From: Methanothrix sp.
GTDB lineage: Archaea; Halobacteriota; Methanosarcinia; Methanotrichales; Methanotrichaceae
DNA: 12,405 nucleotides
Assembly: GCA_012798025.1 (NCBI GenBank)
Contig: JAAZNX010000001.1
Coordinates: 1-12,405, forward strand
Direction of reading: 5' to 3'
Every line of letters starts with the position of its first letter. The first letter of the stretch is position 1. This document shows positions 6,021 through 12,405 of the stretch, piece after piece. The notes below the pieces were generated by a model. That model searched no databases and had not been told where the DNA came from. It saw nothing but the letters and a program-made list of their open reading frames with translations. The position numbers and the translations under genes are program-made.

Positions 6021-6884
6021 TTATTTTTTCTCGTCTGTCACAAGCTTGATCTGGAAGAGCTTAGGCCACAGTTTTCCTGTGACGAATATCCGGCCACCTT
6101 CGGGATCGTAGGCTATGCCATTTAGGACATCTGCTCCTCTTGCGTCCTTCTCTTGCAGAATGCCGCTCAGGTTGACTGTCCTCAATACGTCACCAGTCTG
6201 TGGCGAGATGATTGCAATCCAGTTTGTAGGCCACAAATTAGCATAGATCTCGCCTTTGATGTACTCCAGCTCGTTCAAGCCCTGTACCGGAACACCTGCT
6301 GCCTTGACTTTTATCTGCCCCAGCTCCTCGAATGTCTCTAGGTCAAGGAAATGCAGCGTATCAGTGCCGTCGCTCATGATCAGCCTCTTGCCATCGGATG
6401 TTATGCCCCAGCCCTCGGTCTGATAGCGAAACTCCCCGATCTGCGTAAGGTTCTGCCTGTCGTATACCAGACCTATGCCCGACTTCCATGTGAGCTGAAC
6501 TAGACGGCCCTTGCAGACAGCCACACCCTCTCCAAAAAATGTACCATTCAGGCGCGTCTGCTGCAGAACGCGGCCTGATTTTAGATCAACTCTGCGCAGT
6601 GTCGACTTGCCATACTCTCCAGTTCCTTCATATAGTACTCCGCCGTCTTAGGCAAGCCCTTGAGTGAAAGCTTGGCTGTCATGTGGATAAGTGTGAATTA
6701 CCTCGAAGCCACAGGTAGGGATCCTGCCGGCATTGACTGAATTGATGTTAGCCTGCGCTGCTAGGACTGACTGCGAAGCGCCCAAGACTGCCAGGGAGAC
6801 TAGGAGCACAAGAATGTGCGAATCAGCTTTTGATCGTTTGCTTCTTGGGGTTATGCTCTTCATAAAAGTCAACTTACGGCCCAT
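6021..6884 (-). pseudogene. Secreted glutaminyl-peptide cyclotransferase broken by an in-frame TAA
   Basis: This encodes a glutamine cyclotransferase of the plant/bacterial beta-propeller family, which converts N-terminal Gln of exported proteins to pyroglutamate. The first part (6884-6651) has a basic N-terminus, a hydrophobic signal segment (HILVLLVSLAVLGA, about residues 23-36) and the family motif AFTQGL. A TAA at 6648-6650 then interrupts. The same frame continues at once with DGGVLYEGTGEYGKSTLR, FFGEGVAV, TEGWGITSDGKRLIMSDGT, LNELEYIKGEIYANLWP and DVLNGIAYDPEGGRIFVTGK, all QC signatures. So one nonsense change, not a frameshift, splits an otherwise full-length gene (about 287 codons). 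ATG 6884 overlaps the kinase gene by 11 nt and has GAGGTG 10 nt upstream; M8 (6863) is an alternative. A sequencing error, or re-initiation downstream to make a partial propeller, cannot be excluded. Confidence 0.85.
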
Positions 6885-9800
6885 ACTTGCGAAGCACCTC
6901 TGCCAGCTCAGCCATCTGCACAGGCTTGCTCATGTAATCGTCCATGCCTGCTTCGAGACACTTCTCCTTGTCGCCTTCCAGTGCGTAGGCAGTGAGGGCG
7001 ATTATCTTTGGCTGCGGCCTTTGTTGACGACGTATTGCTCTGGCGGCCTCCAGACCATCCATCTCTGGCATCTGGACGTCCATCAGGATTATATCATACG
7101 ACTGGCGCTCTAAAGCTTGCAATACCTCCAGACCGTTTGCAGCCAAATCTGCACTATATCCGAGCTTCTCGAGCATGCGCATGGCCACCTTCTGGTTCAC
7201 AAGGTTGTCCTCTGCCAAAAGCAAACGCACACAAGCTGTAGCGCAAGAAAGCTGCTCTGCCGAGGGCTGCGAGAGTGACCTTGCAACAGTTCTTCCAGCT
7301 GGTGCTGAGCATGCTTCGATGACAAAGCTGAAGGCTGAGCCTTTTCCAACCTCGCTCTCAGCCCATATCTTTCCACCCATCATTTCTATCAGGCGTTTGC
7401 TTATGGCCAGACCAAGGCCTGTCCCACCGTATTTGCGGGTGGTGGACATATCGACCTGGCTGAAGGATTGAAATAGGCGGCCCATTCTATCAGGACGAAT
7501 GCCAATACCTGTATCTCTGACTGTGACGCATATCTCATGGCGATCGTCTTTCCTTTGCGAGGTCGCTGTGACCGACACCCTTCCTGCATCAGTGAACTTA
7601 ACTGCATTGCTGAGCAAATTTACCAGAACCTGTCGAAGCCTCGTGAAGTCTCCCATCAGGTTCTCTGGCACACTATCATCTATCTTGCAGACGAGATCGA
7701 GGTTTTTCTCCGCAGCCTTTGGCGCCACCAGATCCATAGAGCTCTTAATGCACTCAAGCAAGTTGAATGGCTGGTTCTCAAGCACCCCTTTGCCCTCTTC
7801 GATCTTTGAGTAGTCCAGAATGTCGTTTATGATAGCGAGCAGTGCTTCGCCACTGCTGTATATTATATCGACGCACTCTCTGAGATCAGGATCCAGGTCC
7901 GAGTTAAGCAGAAATCCAGTCATACCTATGACTGCATTCATTGGAGTGCGTATCTCGTGACTCATATTTGCGAGAAACTCTGATTTGGCGCGCATGGCCG
8001 ACTCTGCCTCCTCCTTGGCCTTGCGTAGCTCCTCTTCGGCGTGCTTGTTCTCTGTGACGTCCCGAATGGACTCGATTGCCCCTGAAATATTTCCCTCTGA
8101 ATCGTAAAGAGCCGCAGCACTTCCTACGAGGAAGATCCCTCCGCCCTTCAGGGTCGGCATATATGCACCGCCAACCAGAGTTCCGTTCTGTCTTCTCAGG
8201 TTGGTATATCTTTTTTCGATCTCCTCCTGGGGTTTGAGCACAAGGTCTATCAAAATCGGCCTTCTCTCGCCATAAAATGGCAGAGCATATTCATAATTGT
8301 CTTTGCCGATGATATCTGCCGCTTTTATGCCTGTCATCGCCTCTATTGCGCGGTTCCAGGCTATCACCTTTCCAGAATGATCGATGACAAAGGTAGCATC
8401 CGGCAAGAAGTCGATGATATCCGCCAATCTCCGCTCCGACTCACGCAATGCTTCTAGAGCATGCTTGTAGTCAGTGATGTCATGAAAAATCCATATGCGA
8501 CCATAATATTTGCCGTCTTTTCCGACAACCGGCGAAGAATAACGGTCTAAGACCATCCCGTCCAAAAACTCGATTTCATCCCTGCTGGTTTCATACTGAT
8601 GGCCATAAAGGTACCTGACCTTCTCAAGGAATTGATCAGGATTCTTGGTCTTGCCTGCTACGTACTGAAGAAGAGCTTCATCGGTCTTCTGATTCCTTAT
8701 CTGTTGAGGCACTTTCCACATGTTTAAGAGCCGCTGGTTAGTAAGGATTCTTTGCGTTTTATCATCTACAACCAGGATTCCATCCAAAGAGGTCTCTACT
8801 TGAGCCTCAAGCAACACCGTTTTCCATCGCAATTCATCCTCAGCTCGCTTTCGGTCGGTGATATCGCGCGAAACGCAAAGTATTGCTTTTCTCCCTTTGT
8901 AGTCTATGAGACGGGCATTCATCTCAACAGGTATGATTGCCCCATCACGGCTTGCCTGGGCTGATTCGAAGACTTTCTGGCCCGCTCGCAGCACTTCATT
9001 TATACGTCCTCGAACCAGAGGTGCGATAATAGGAGGGTCTATGTCGACGGGCTTCATTTGAACCAGTTCATCGTGTGTGTATCCCAGGCGATCGCATGCT
9101 GCCTGATTTACCTCAAAGAAGTTGCCCGAGAGATCATGAATGAAGATCGCATCAGAAGCGCTATGAAAGAGCGTCCTGAACTTCTCTTCGGACTCTATGA
9201 GCGCCTTCTCTGCCTGCTTGCGCTCTGTAATGTCAACCATAACTCCCTGAAGGAATAGACGCTCTCCGGTGCTATCATGCACCACAACAGCCTCGTCGCG
9301 AAACCATACCGTCTGACCGCTTCGAGCGATCATGCGATATTCGGATTTAAAAGGTCGACTGCTGGCCATGCTTTGATTCAATTCGGCCAGAACTCGATCC
9401 CTGTCATCGGGGTGTAGCCTTTTGCGCCAGATGTAGGGATCTGCCTTGTATTCTTCAGGTGAGTAGCCCAGAATTGACTCGATTTGAGGGTTTATGTAAA
9501 GCGTAGTGTTTGCATCATCAAGAGCCGCCGTGTAGGTTATTGCAGGAATCTGCTCCAAAAGTGCCCTGTACTGAGCCTCTGCCCTTTGCAGCCGCTGTTC
9601 AATACGTTTGCGCTCTGAGATATCTCGCGCCACTGCGCATATCATCCTTCTACCGCTGAACATGATCAGATTGGCGCTGACTTCAACGTCCACAAGCGAA
9701 CCATCCTTGCGAATGTACTGTTGCTCGCCCAGGAAATAGCGTCCGCGGGCCAGAACTTTTTGAACGTTGGCATCAACCCTCTGCCGATCCTGGAGGACAA

Positions 9801-10407
9801 TATCGCAGACATTTAGCCCCGTGATCTCCACAGCCTCATATCCCAGCAAATCACAGAACGCTTTGTTGGACTCCAGTACGAATTTGGTGTCGGCCTCAAA
9901 CATGAATATGGACTCAGATGCTTGATCGACCACTGCACGATAGCGCTCCTCGCTCTCACGCAGAGCTTTTTCCGCCAGCATGCTTTCCGTTATATCCTCG
10001 CAAATGATCTGGTTTTTTCCATCCACATGCTGTGCAGCCACGAACTTAATGAATTTTCTTGAGCCATCTTTGCAGGTAACAGCAAATGTCCTGGGCCTCA
10101 TCTCTCCTGGCCTGGAGGCTTCAAGGTCATTAACCCAGACCGATATCGCTTCGTGCCTGTAAGCAGGATCTGGATATGCCTTTCTAAACCACTCTCTGCC
10201 GCATGGGACATCCACTAGATCGTAACCAAACATCTCTTTGAACTTGGGATTGATGTAGAGAAATTTGCCGTCTTTATCTATCATCGCCATTCCAGATGGT
10301 GCATTCTCCCAAAAAGTCTGAAACCGCTTGCATATAACTCCAGGGCCAGCATCAATCTCGTTTGGGCAAAGCCCCCGTATTTCTCCAGCCAAGCCACGGT
10401 CCTTCAT
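6874..10407 (-). CDS. Hybrid sensor histidine kinase with six PAS domains and a receiver
   Basis: This 1177-aa soluble signalling protein has six PAS/PAC units at about residues 30-145, 155-270, 280-400, 410-522, 533-650 and 660-790, joined by short ALRESEERY-type helical linkers. A coiled segment leads to the HisKA dimerisation helix with phospho-acceptor H817 (MSHEIRTPMNAV). The HATPase domain has N934 (LLSNAVKF), the DTGIGI G1 box and the GGTGLGLAI G2 box. A C-terminal receiver (about 1057-1174) has an acidic pair in LLAEDN, phospho-acceptor D1110 (ILMDVQMPEMDG) and the conserved Lys in MSKPV. No transmembrane helix or signal peptide is visible, so it should sense cytoplasmic cues such as redox state, a ligand or a cofactor; the signal cannot be read from sequence. 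No separate response regulator is adjacent. ATG 10407 has only a weak Shine-Dalgarno (CAGGAT). Its stop overlaps the cyclase start. Confidence 0.96.
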   Translation of the reverse strand: MKDRGLAGEIRGLCPNEIDAGPGVICKRFQTFWENAPSGMAMIDKDGKFLYINPKFKEMFGYDLVDVPCGREWFRKAYPDPAYRHEAISVWVNDLEASRPGEMRPRTFAVTCKDGSRKFIKFVAAQHVDGKNQIICEDITESMLAEKALRESEERYRAVVDQASESIFMFEADTKFVLESNKAFCDLLGYEAVEITGLNVCDIVLQDRQRVDANVQKVLARGRYFLGEQQYIRKDGSLVDVEVSANLIMFSGRRMICAVARDISERKRIEQRLQRAEAQYRALLEQIPAITYTAALDDANTTLYINPQIESILGYSPEEYKADPYIWRKRLHPDDRDRVLAELNQSMASSRPFKSEYRMIARSGQTVWFRDEAVVVHDSTGERLFLQGVMVDITERKQAEKALIESEEKFRTLFHSASDAIFIHDLSGNFFEVNQAACDRLGYTHDELVQMKPVDIDPPIIAPLVRGRINEVLRAGQKVFESAQASRDGAIIPVEMNARLIDYKGRKAILCVSRDITDRKRAEDELRWKTVLLEAQVETSLDGILVVDDKTQRILTNQRLLNMWKVPQQIRNQKTDEALLQYVAGKTKNPDQFLEKVRYLYGHQYETSRDEIEFLDGMVLDRYSSPVVGKDGKYYGRIWIFHDITDYKHALEALRESERRLADIIDFLPDATFVIDHSGKVIAWNRAIEAMTGIKAADIIGKDNYEYALPFYGERRPILIDLVLKPQEEIEKRYTNLRRQNGTLVGGAYMPTLKGGGIFLVGSAAALYDSEGNISGAIESIRDVTENKHAEEELRKAKEEAESAMRAKSEFLANMSHEIRTPMNAVIGMTGFLLNSDLDPDLRECVDIIYSSGEALLAIINDILDYSKIEEGKGVLENQPFNLLECIKSSMDLVAPKAAEKNLDLVCKIDDSVPENLMGDFTRLRQVLVNLLSNAVKFTDAGRVSVTATSQRKDDRHEICVTVRDTGIGIRPDRMGRLFQSFSQVDMSTTRKYGGTGLGLAISKRLIEMMGGKIWAESEVGKGSAFSFVIEACSAPAGRTVARSLSQPSAEQLSCATACVRLLLAEDNLVNQKVAMRMLEKLGYSADLAANGLEVLQALERQSYDIILMDVQMPEMDGLEAARAIRRQQRPQPKIIALTAYALEGDKEKCLEAGMDDYMSKPVQMAELAEVLRKYGP

Positions 10408-10442
10408 CGAGAATCCTGCCGTAAGCAGAAACTTATGTTCAC

Positions 10443-10451
10443 ATTAATATT
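10443..10451 (-). promoter_or_regulatory. Weak TATA-like element before the histidine kinase
   Basis: AATATTAAT on the minus strand within an AT-rich stretch, about 36 nt before ATG 10407. Initiation would fall about 10-15 nt before the start codon. The remainder of the 186-nt gap to cooT holds the cooT terminator tract and two imperfect AGCTCGG direct repeats (about 10489-10509). Confidence 0.3.
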
Positions 10452-10558
10452 CATTTTGATGGACAACAATTCGGTAAAAGCAAATCAGCTCGGATTGTCG
10501 AGCTCGGGATGATGAGACCTAACACCCATCGTATCCCCCCGGTTTGAAAAGTTTTGCT

Positions 10559-10565
10559 AAAAAAA
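10559..10565 (-). terminator. T-tract terminator after cooT
   Basis: Seven consecutive T on the minus strand, preceded by CTTC, about 30 nt after the cooT stop at 10594. Archaeal RNA polymerase terminates on oligo-T without needing a hairpin. This would end the long operon that enters from the right. Confidence 0.5.
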
Positions 10566-10593
10566 GAAGGGAGCTCTAATGCCTTTGCATCGC

Positions 10594-10782
10594 CTATGCT
10601 ACGATAATGTCGGCAGTCTGAGCGATGATATTTACCTCGGCGAGTCTGCCTTCGACTTGCATGGAATCGCCGAAGATGCCTTCAATCAGCACCTTTTCAT
10701 TATGAACGAATAACCTGACCACCCCATCCATCACTTTCTCGCGAGCTTTGCCCTTAATGGTATACACGGAAAGTTCACACAT
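10594..10782 (-). CDS. CooT family nickel-binding protein
   Basis: This 62-aa protein resembles the CooT family, small dimeric proteins that bind one Ni(II) through Cys2 and were first studied beside CO dehydrogenase in Rhodospirillum rubrum. The N-terminal MCE places Cys2 correctly. The later strands VLIEGIFGDSMQVEGRLAEV and IIVA match the family pattern (xIFGxxxxVEGRI). Methanogen members are often annotated as predicted RNA-binding proteins. A role in nickel supply to CODH/ACS or coenzyme F430 enzymes is inference; none of these genes is nearby. ATG 10782 has a strong Shine-Dalgarno GAGGAG (about 10787-10792). Only 21 nt separate the tRNA-Arg 3' end from the start, leaving no room for a separate promoter outside the tRNA gene. 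Confidence 0.78.
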   Translation of the reverse strand: MCELSVYTIKGKAREKVMDGVVRLFVHNEKVLIEGIFGDSMQVEGRLAEVNIIAQTADIIVA

Positions 10783-10803
10783 AATCTCCTCATAATAATA
10801 AGG

Positions 10804-10878
10804 CGGGCCCGGCGGGACTCGAACCCGCGACCCCCGGGTTAGAAGCCCGGTGCTATATCCTGGCTAAGCCACGGGCCC
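10804..10878 (-). tRNA. tRNA-Arg (anticodon UCU)
   Basis: A 75-nt cloverleaf can be drawn by hand. The acceptor GGGCCCG (10878-10872) pairs with CGGGCCC (10811-10805). A D-arm with GCT/AGC pairing and a GG-containing loop follows. The anticodon stem CCGGG/CCCGG holds loop CTTCTAA, giving anticodon TCT, which reads AGA and AGG. A 5-nt variable loop is followed by T-stem GCGGG/CCCGC with loop TTCGAGT. The discriminator is G (10804). CCA is not fully encoded (CCT follows), and there is no intron. It lies 9 nt after prefoldin beta and 21 nt before cooT, inside the operon, with no clear TATA box immediately upstream. Confidence 0.96.
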
Positions 10879-10887
10879 GCTTCTGAT

Positions 10888-11250
10888 TTAGCCGCCCTTG
10901 GGCGGCATCTGTCCGAGTGTCAGCTTTAGCTGCTCCTGAAGCTGAGTAAATCGACCCTGGATGCGTTCCTCCTGCTTTGCCATGGTCTTCAGACGGAGGT
11001 CCATCATATCCTTTCTCTCTTTTAGCTCTTCCATCAGCTTCGACTTGTCGGCTCTGAAGAGAAGTTCGCCGACGCTCTTGTATATAACCGCGTCGTCACT
11101 GCTCTTCTCCAGTTCCTTTAGCGCCGCCTCAGTCTCGCGAATCAGAACTTCGATCTGATTCTTCTGAGTCATAACGGCCTGGGCTTGTTGTTGGAGTTGC
11201 TGGAGCTGAGCCAGCTGGTTTTGTATCTGCGGAGGCAATTCACCACTCAT
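10888..11250 (-). CDS. pfdB: Prefoldin subunit beta
   Basis: This 120-aa subunit forms part of the jellyfish-shaped prefoldin hexamer (two alpha, four beta), which captures unfolded proteins for the thermosome. It shows the family plan of two long coiled-coil helices: residues about 5-48 rich in Q/L heptads (LQQLQQQAQAVMTQKNQI) and about 72-112, joined by a beta hairpin with AVIYKSVGELLFRADK. Length is typical. ATG 11250 overlaps the Pcc1 stop as ATGA and is preceded by GATGGTGA, so translation is probably coupled. The last codons form a strong hairpin in the DNA. Confidence 0.95.
   Translation of the reverse strand: MSGELPPQIQNQLAQLQQLQQQAQAVMTQKNQIEVLIRETEAALKELEKSSDDAVIYKSVGELLFRADKSKLMEELKERKDMMDLRLKTMAKQEERIQGRFTQLQEQLKLTLGQMPPKGG
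10891..10906 (-). other. 16-bp perfect inverted repeat at the prefoldin 3' end
   Basis: GCCGCCC (10891-10897) and GGGCGGC (10900-10906) are perfect inverted arms separated by 2 nt. The RNA hairpin would fold with a 6-bp stem and a 4-nt loop. It overlaps the last sense codons of prefoldin beta and ends 12 nt before the 5' end of the tRNA. It could cap the mRNA 3' end once RNase P releases the tRNA. No T-tract follows. Confidence 0.55.
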
Positions 11251-11474
11251 ATATTCACCATCTCAAACGCGATCTTGACCAACCTTATCCATGTATTCAA
11301 GGCTGCCCGGAAAGAGGCTACATCCTCGCCCCGAACCAACAAAGACAGTGACCCTTCGCGAAGGACCATTTCAACGCTGGATCGATGAAGCTCGTCGTTC
11401 AGCTCTGGGACAAGCGCTTTATAAATCATCTCCGGCTCGGCAGCATCAAAGACGAACTGTGCACAGCCCTTCAT
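11247..11474 (-). CDS. KEOPS complex subunit Pcc1
   Basis: This 75-aa protein is the small dimerisation subunit of KEOPS, which with Kae1, Bud32 and Cgi121 makes the t6A37 modification of ANN-decoding tRNAs. It shows the Pcc1 pattern: a short N-terminal strand, then PEMIYKALVPE, a strand pair with LREGSLSLLVRGEDVASFRAALNTWIRLVKIA, and a short tail. Length and the position between the Brix gene and prefoldin beta agree with the conserved archaeal cluster. Its ATG overlaps the Brix stop, and its TGA overlaps the prefoldin ATG, each as ATGA. The sequence family is weakly conserved, so context carries part of the call. Confidence 0.88.
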   Translation of the reverse strand: MKGCAQFVFDAAEPEMIYKALVPELNDELHRSSVEMVLREGSLSLLVRGEDVASFRAALNTWIRLVKIAFEMVNI

Positions 11475-11881
11475 ATCTTCAGCCTGAACCTAACGATGCC
11501 TTCATCCACGAAATCGATCTGACCGAATGCAACTAACAGAGTGCGCAGCTCACTTGCAGGCCCTTCTCGCCAGTCCAGCTCGAAGAACCGGGCAACCGGC
11601 AGTGCGTCCCTCTCTGCGCCAGTGACCACCGGCCTTCGCCTCTTCAGGCGCACCATTGGGGGCTCTTGGGCGACCTTGAAGGCCATTTGCTCCTCTTTAC
11701 CATGAGAGCGCTTGACCAACCCTCTGGGATTGCCGTGATCCTCAACCACCACCAGCCAGGTCTCGTCTTCTATCAGGCTCTGTTTTCCTCGGTTAGCATA
11801 AGGAACTGAGAGGAATGAGGCCAGAGCCTTACCAAGCCGCCTTGCCTTTGCTGACGGGTCTCGCGAGGTGGTGACCAACAT
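11471..11881 (-). CDS. Brix domain protein, archaeal Imp4-like ribosome biogenesis factor
   Basis: This 136-aa protein belongs to the Brix superfamily, small archaeal relatives of eukaryotic Imp4/Rpf1 that bind rRNA during ribosome assembly. The protein opens [20 protein letters not shown], the usual N-terminus of archaeal members, and continues with VPYANRGKQS and LVVVEDHGNPRGL. The frame stays open to ATG 11953, but those 24 extra codons lie entirely within rpoP and do not resemble the family. ATG 11881 is therefore chosen; it overlaps the rpoP stop as TGATG. It overlaps Pcc1 by 4 nt at the other end. Confidence 0.9.
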   Translation of the reverse strand: MLVTTSRDPSAKARRLGKALASFLSVPYANRGKQSLIEDETWLVVVEDHGNPRGLVKRSHGKEEQMAFKVAQEPPMVRLKRRRPVVTGAERDALPVARFFELDWREGPASELRTLLVAFGQIDFVDEGIVRFRLKI

Positions 11882-12018
11882 CACACGGCTAACATCTTCT
11901 TGACTGTAGTGGGTCGCTCCTTCATCAGGATTCGATGTCCGCAATACGGGCAACGTATGCCGCTATACTCGTAATCGACCTCTACAGTCTTCTTGCATCT
12001 GGTGCACTTATAGGCCAT
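11881..12018 (-). CDS. rpoP: DNA-directed RNA polymerase subunit P
   Basis: This 45-aa zinc-ribbon subunit of archaeal RNA polymerase is homologous to eukaryotic Rpb12 and sits at the Rpo3/Rpo10/Rpo11 assembly platform. I translated it by hand because it is very short. It begins [10 protein letters not shown] and has zinc ligands C5, C8, C23 and C26 (CxxC-x14-CxxC), then [10 protein letters not shown], the family signature, and KKMLAV at the end. ATG 12018 comes 3 nt after the rpl37ae stop. The TGA overlaps the Brix ATG. Confidence 0.95.
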   Translation of the reverse strand: MAYKCTRCKKTVEVDYEYSGIRCPYCGHRILMKERPTTVKKMLAV

Positions 12019-12021
12019 CTT

Positions 12022-12303
12022 CTACTCTACCTCTAGAGTCTTTTTGAGAGAACGCAGTACAGAGCGGCCTAAAGATGTCTCAGGGATGAAGGAGCCGCCT
12101 GCAAAGGTGTAGCCGCATTTGCTACAGCTCCAGATGGCCGTTCCCTCTCTGTAAACCTTCGTCCTTCCACACTGGGGGCAGTCGTACAACGCCTTGGTCT
12201 TCTCTTCCAGGTCGCCGACGAGCTTTCGTGACTTGCGACCGTATCTTGGACCAAACCTGGCCGCCGACCTGCTCTTCCTTCCTTTTGTAGTCTGCTTAAC
12301 CAT
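12022..12303 (-). CDS. rpl37ae: Ribosomal protein eL43 (L37Ae)
   Basis: This 93-aa large-subunit protein starts with a basic rRNA-binding tail ([12 protein letters not shown] at about residues 16-27). A zinc ribbon with ligands C42, C45, C60 and C63 ([19 protein letters not shown] and KCGYTFAGG) follows, then a basic helix. Length and motifs match archaeal L37Ae. ATG 12303 lies 15 nt after the upstream rrp42 stop; the Shine-Dalgarno is weak (GGAAG), consistent with translation within a polycistronic message. Confidence 0.96.
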   Translation of the reverse strand: MVKQTTKGRKSRSAARFGPRYGRKSRKLVGDLEEKTKALYDCPQCGRTKVYREGTAIWSCSKCGYTFAGGSFIPETSLGRSVLRSLKKTLEVE

Positions 12304-12318
12304 AAGTATTACTTCCGT

Positions 12319-12405
12319 TTATGCTTCCAGAAACTTTTCCCGGATTTCTTTTGCCTTCTCGCATGCTATATCAACGATGCGGTAGATCTGCTCAGGCTTC
12401 AACAC
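12319..12405 (-). CDS. Exosome subunit Rrp42, C-terminal end only
   Basis: The last 28 codons of a gene entering from the right edge read VLKPEQIYRIVDIACEKAKE and then IREKFLEA before TAA (12319-12321). Rrp42, the non-catalytic RNase PH-like subunit of the archaeal exosome ring, typically ends in such a charged helix of the form CxxAxEKAxEIREKxLEA. The position directly before rpl37ae is its usual place in archaea. The identification rests on this tail and on gene order, since the conserved core lies outside the window. Confidence 0.75.
   Translation of the reverse strand: MLKPEQIYRIVDIACEKAKEIREKFLEA

Noticed and set aside
11882..11953. A 24-codon longer N-terminus for the Brix protein starting at ATG 11953
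   Set aside because: The extra codons lie fully inside rpoP and do not resemble the family, whereas ATG 11881 gives the standard [10 protein letters not shown] opening and a TGATG overlap.
1..12405. CRISPR array, insertion sequence, integrase or attachment site
   Set aside because: No regularly spaced repeats, transposase or integrase motifs, or flanking duplications at the tRNA were seen; the only exact tandem repeat is the 17-bp pair at 5589-5622.

Overview
The window is archaeal and probably comes from a methanogen of the Methanosarcinales. A Methanothrix/Methanosaeta-like source is an inference from gene content; no methanogenesis gene lies in the window. The archaeal markers are GatE (the archaea-only Glu-tRNA(Gln) amidotransferase subunit), an HMf-type histone, ribose-1,5-bisphosphate isomerase, and the exosome/ribosome/KEOPS/prefoldin gene cluster found in most archaea.

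Left part (1-2054, minus strand): a histone gene followed 3 nt later by gatE, whose 3' end is cut by the window edge. A 369-nt divergent intergenic region (2055-2423) holds promoter candidates for both directions and a leader hairpin. Plus strand 2424-4229: a cysteine-rich protein of unknown function, a glutaredoxin/NrdH-like CPKC redoxin, ribose-1,5-bisphosphate isomerase (the AMP-to-RuBisCO pathway), and a 48-codon 4Fe-4S ferredoxin fragment lacking one ligand cysteine.

Middle (4233-10407): a 446-aa HMG-CoA synthase of the bacterial/eukaryotic two-domain type (minus) is transcribed divergently from a dodecin-family protein (plus). The dodecin has lost both classic flavin-contact residues. 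A perfect 17-bp tandem duplication sits in the HMG-CoA synthase leader. Next is a very large six-PAS hybrid histidine kinase (minus). Its 3' end overlaps a secreted glutaminyl cyclase gene that is broken by one in-frame TAA.

Right part (10594-12405, minus strand): the conserved archaeal information-processing operon runs rrp42 (C-terminal end only), rpl37ae, rpoP, Brix/Imp4-like, Pcc1, prefoldin beta, tRNA-Arg(UCU), CooT-like nickel protein, then a T-tract terminator. The protein genes are joined by 3-nt gaps or ATGA/TGATG overlaps. The tRNA sits 9 nt after prefoldin beta and 21 nt before cooT, so tRNA processing probably cuts the transcript into separate mRNAs.

No CRISPR array, insertion sequence, integrase, attachment site or phage gene was seen. 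The best leads are the unknown Cys-rich protein/redoxin pair, the non-canonical dodecin, the bacterial-type HMG-CoA synthase, the two decayed genes, and the tRNA embedded in an mRNA operon.
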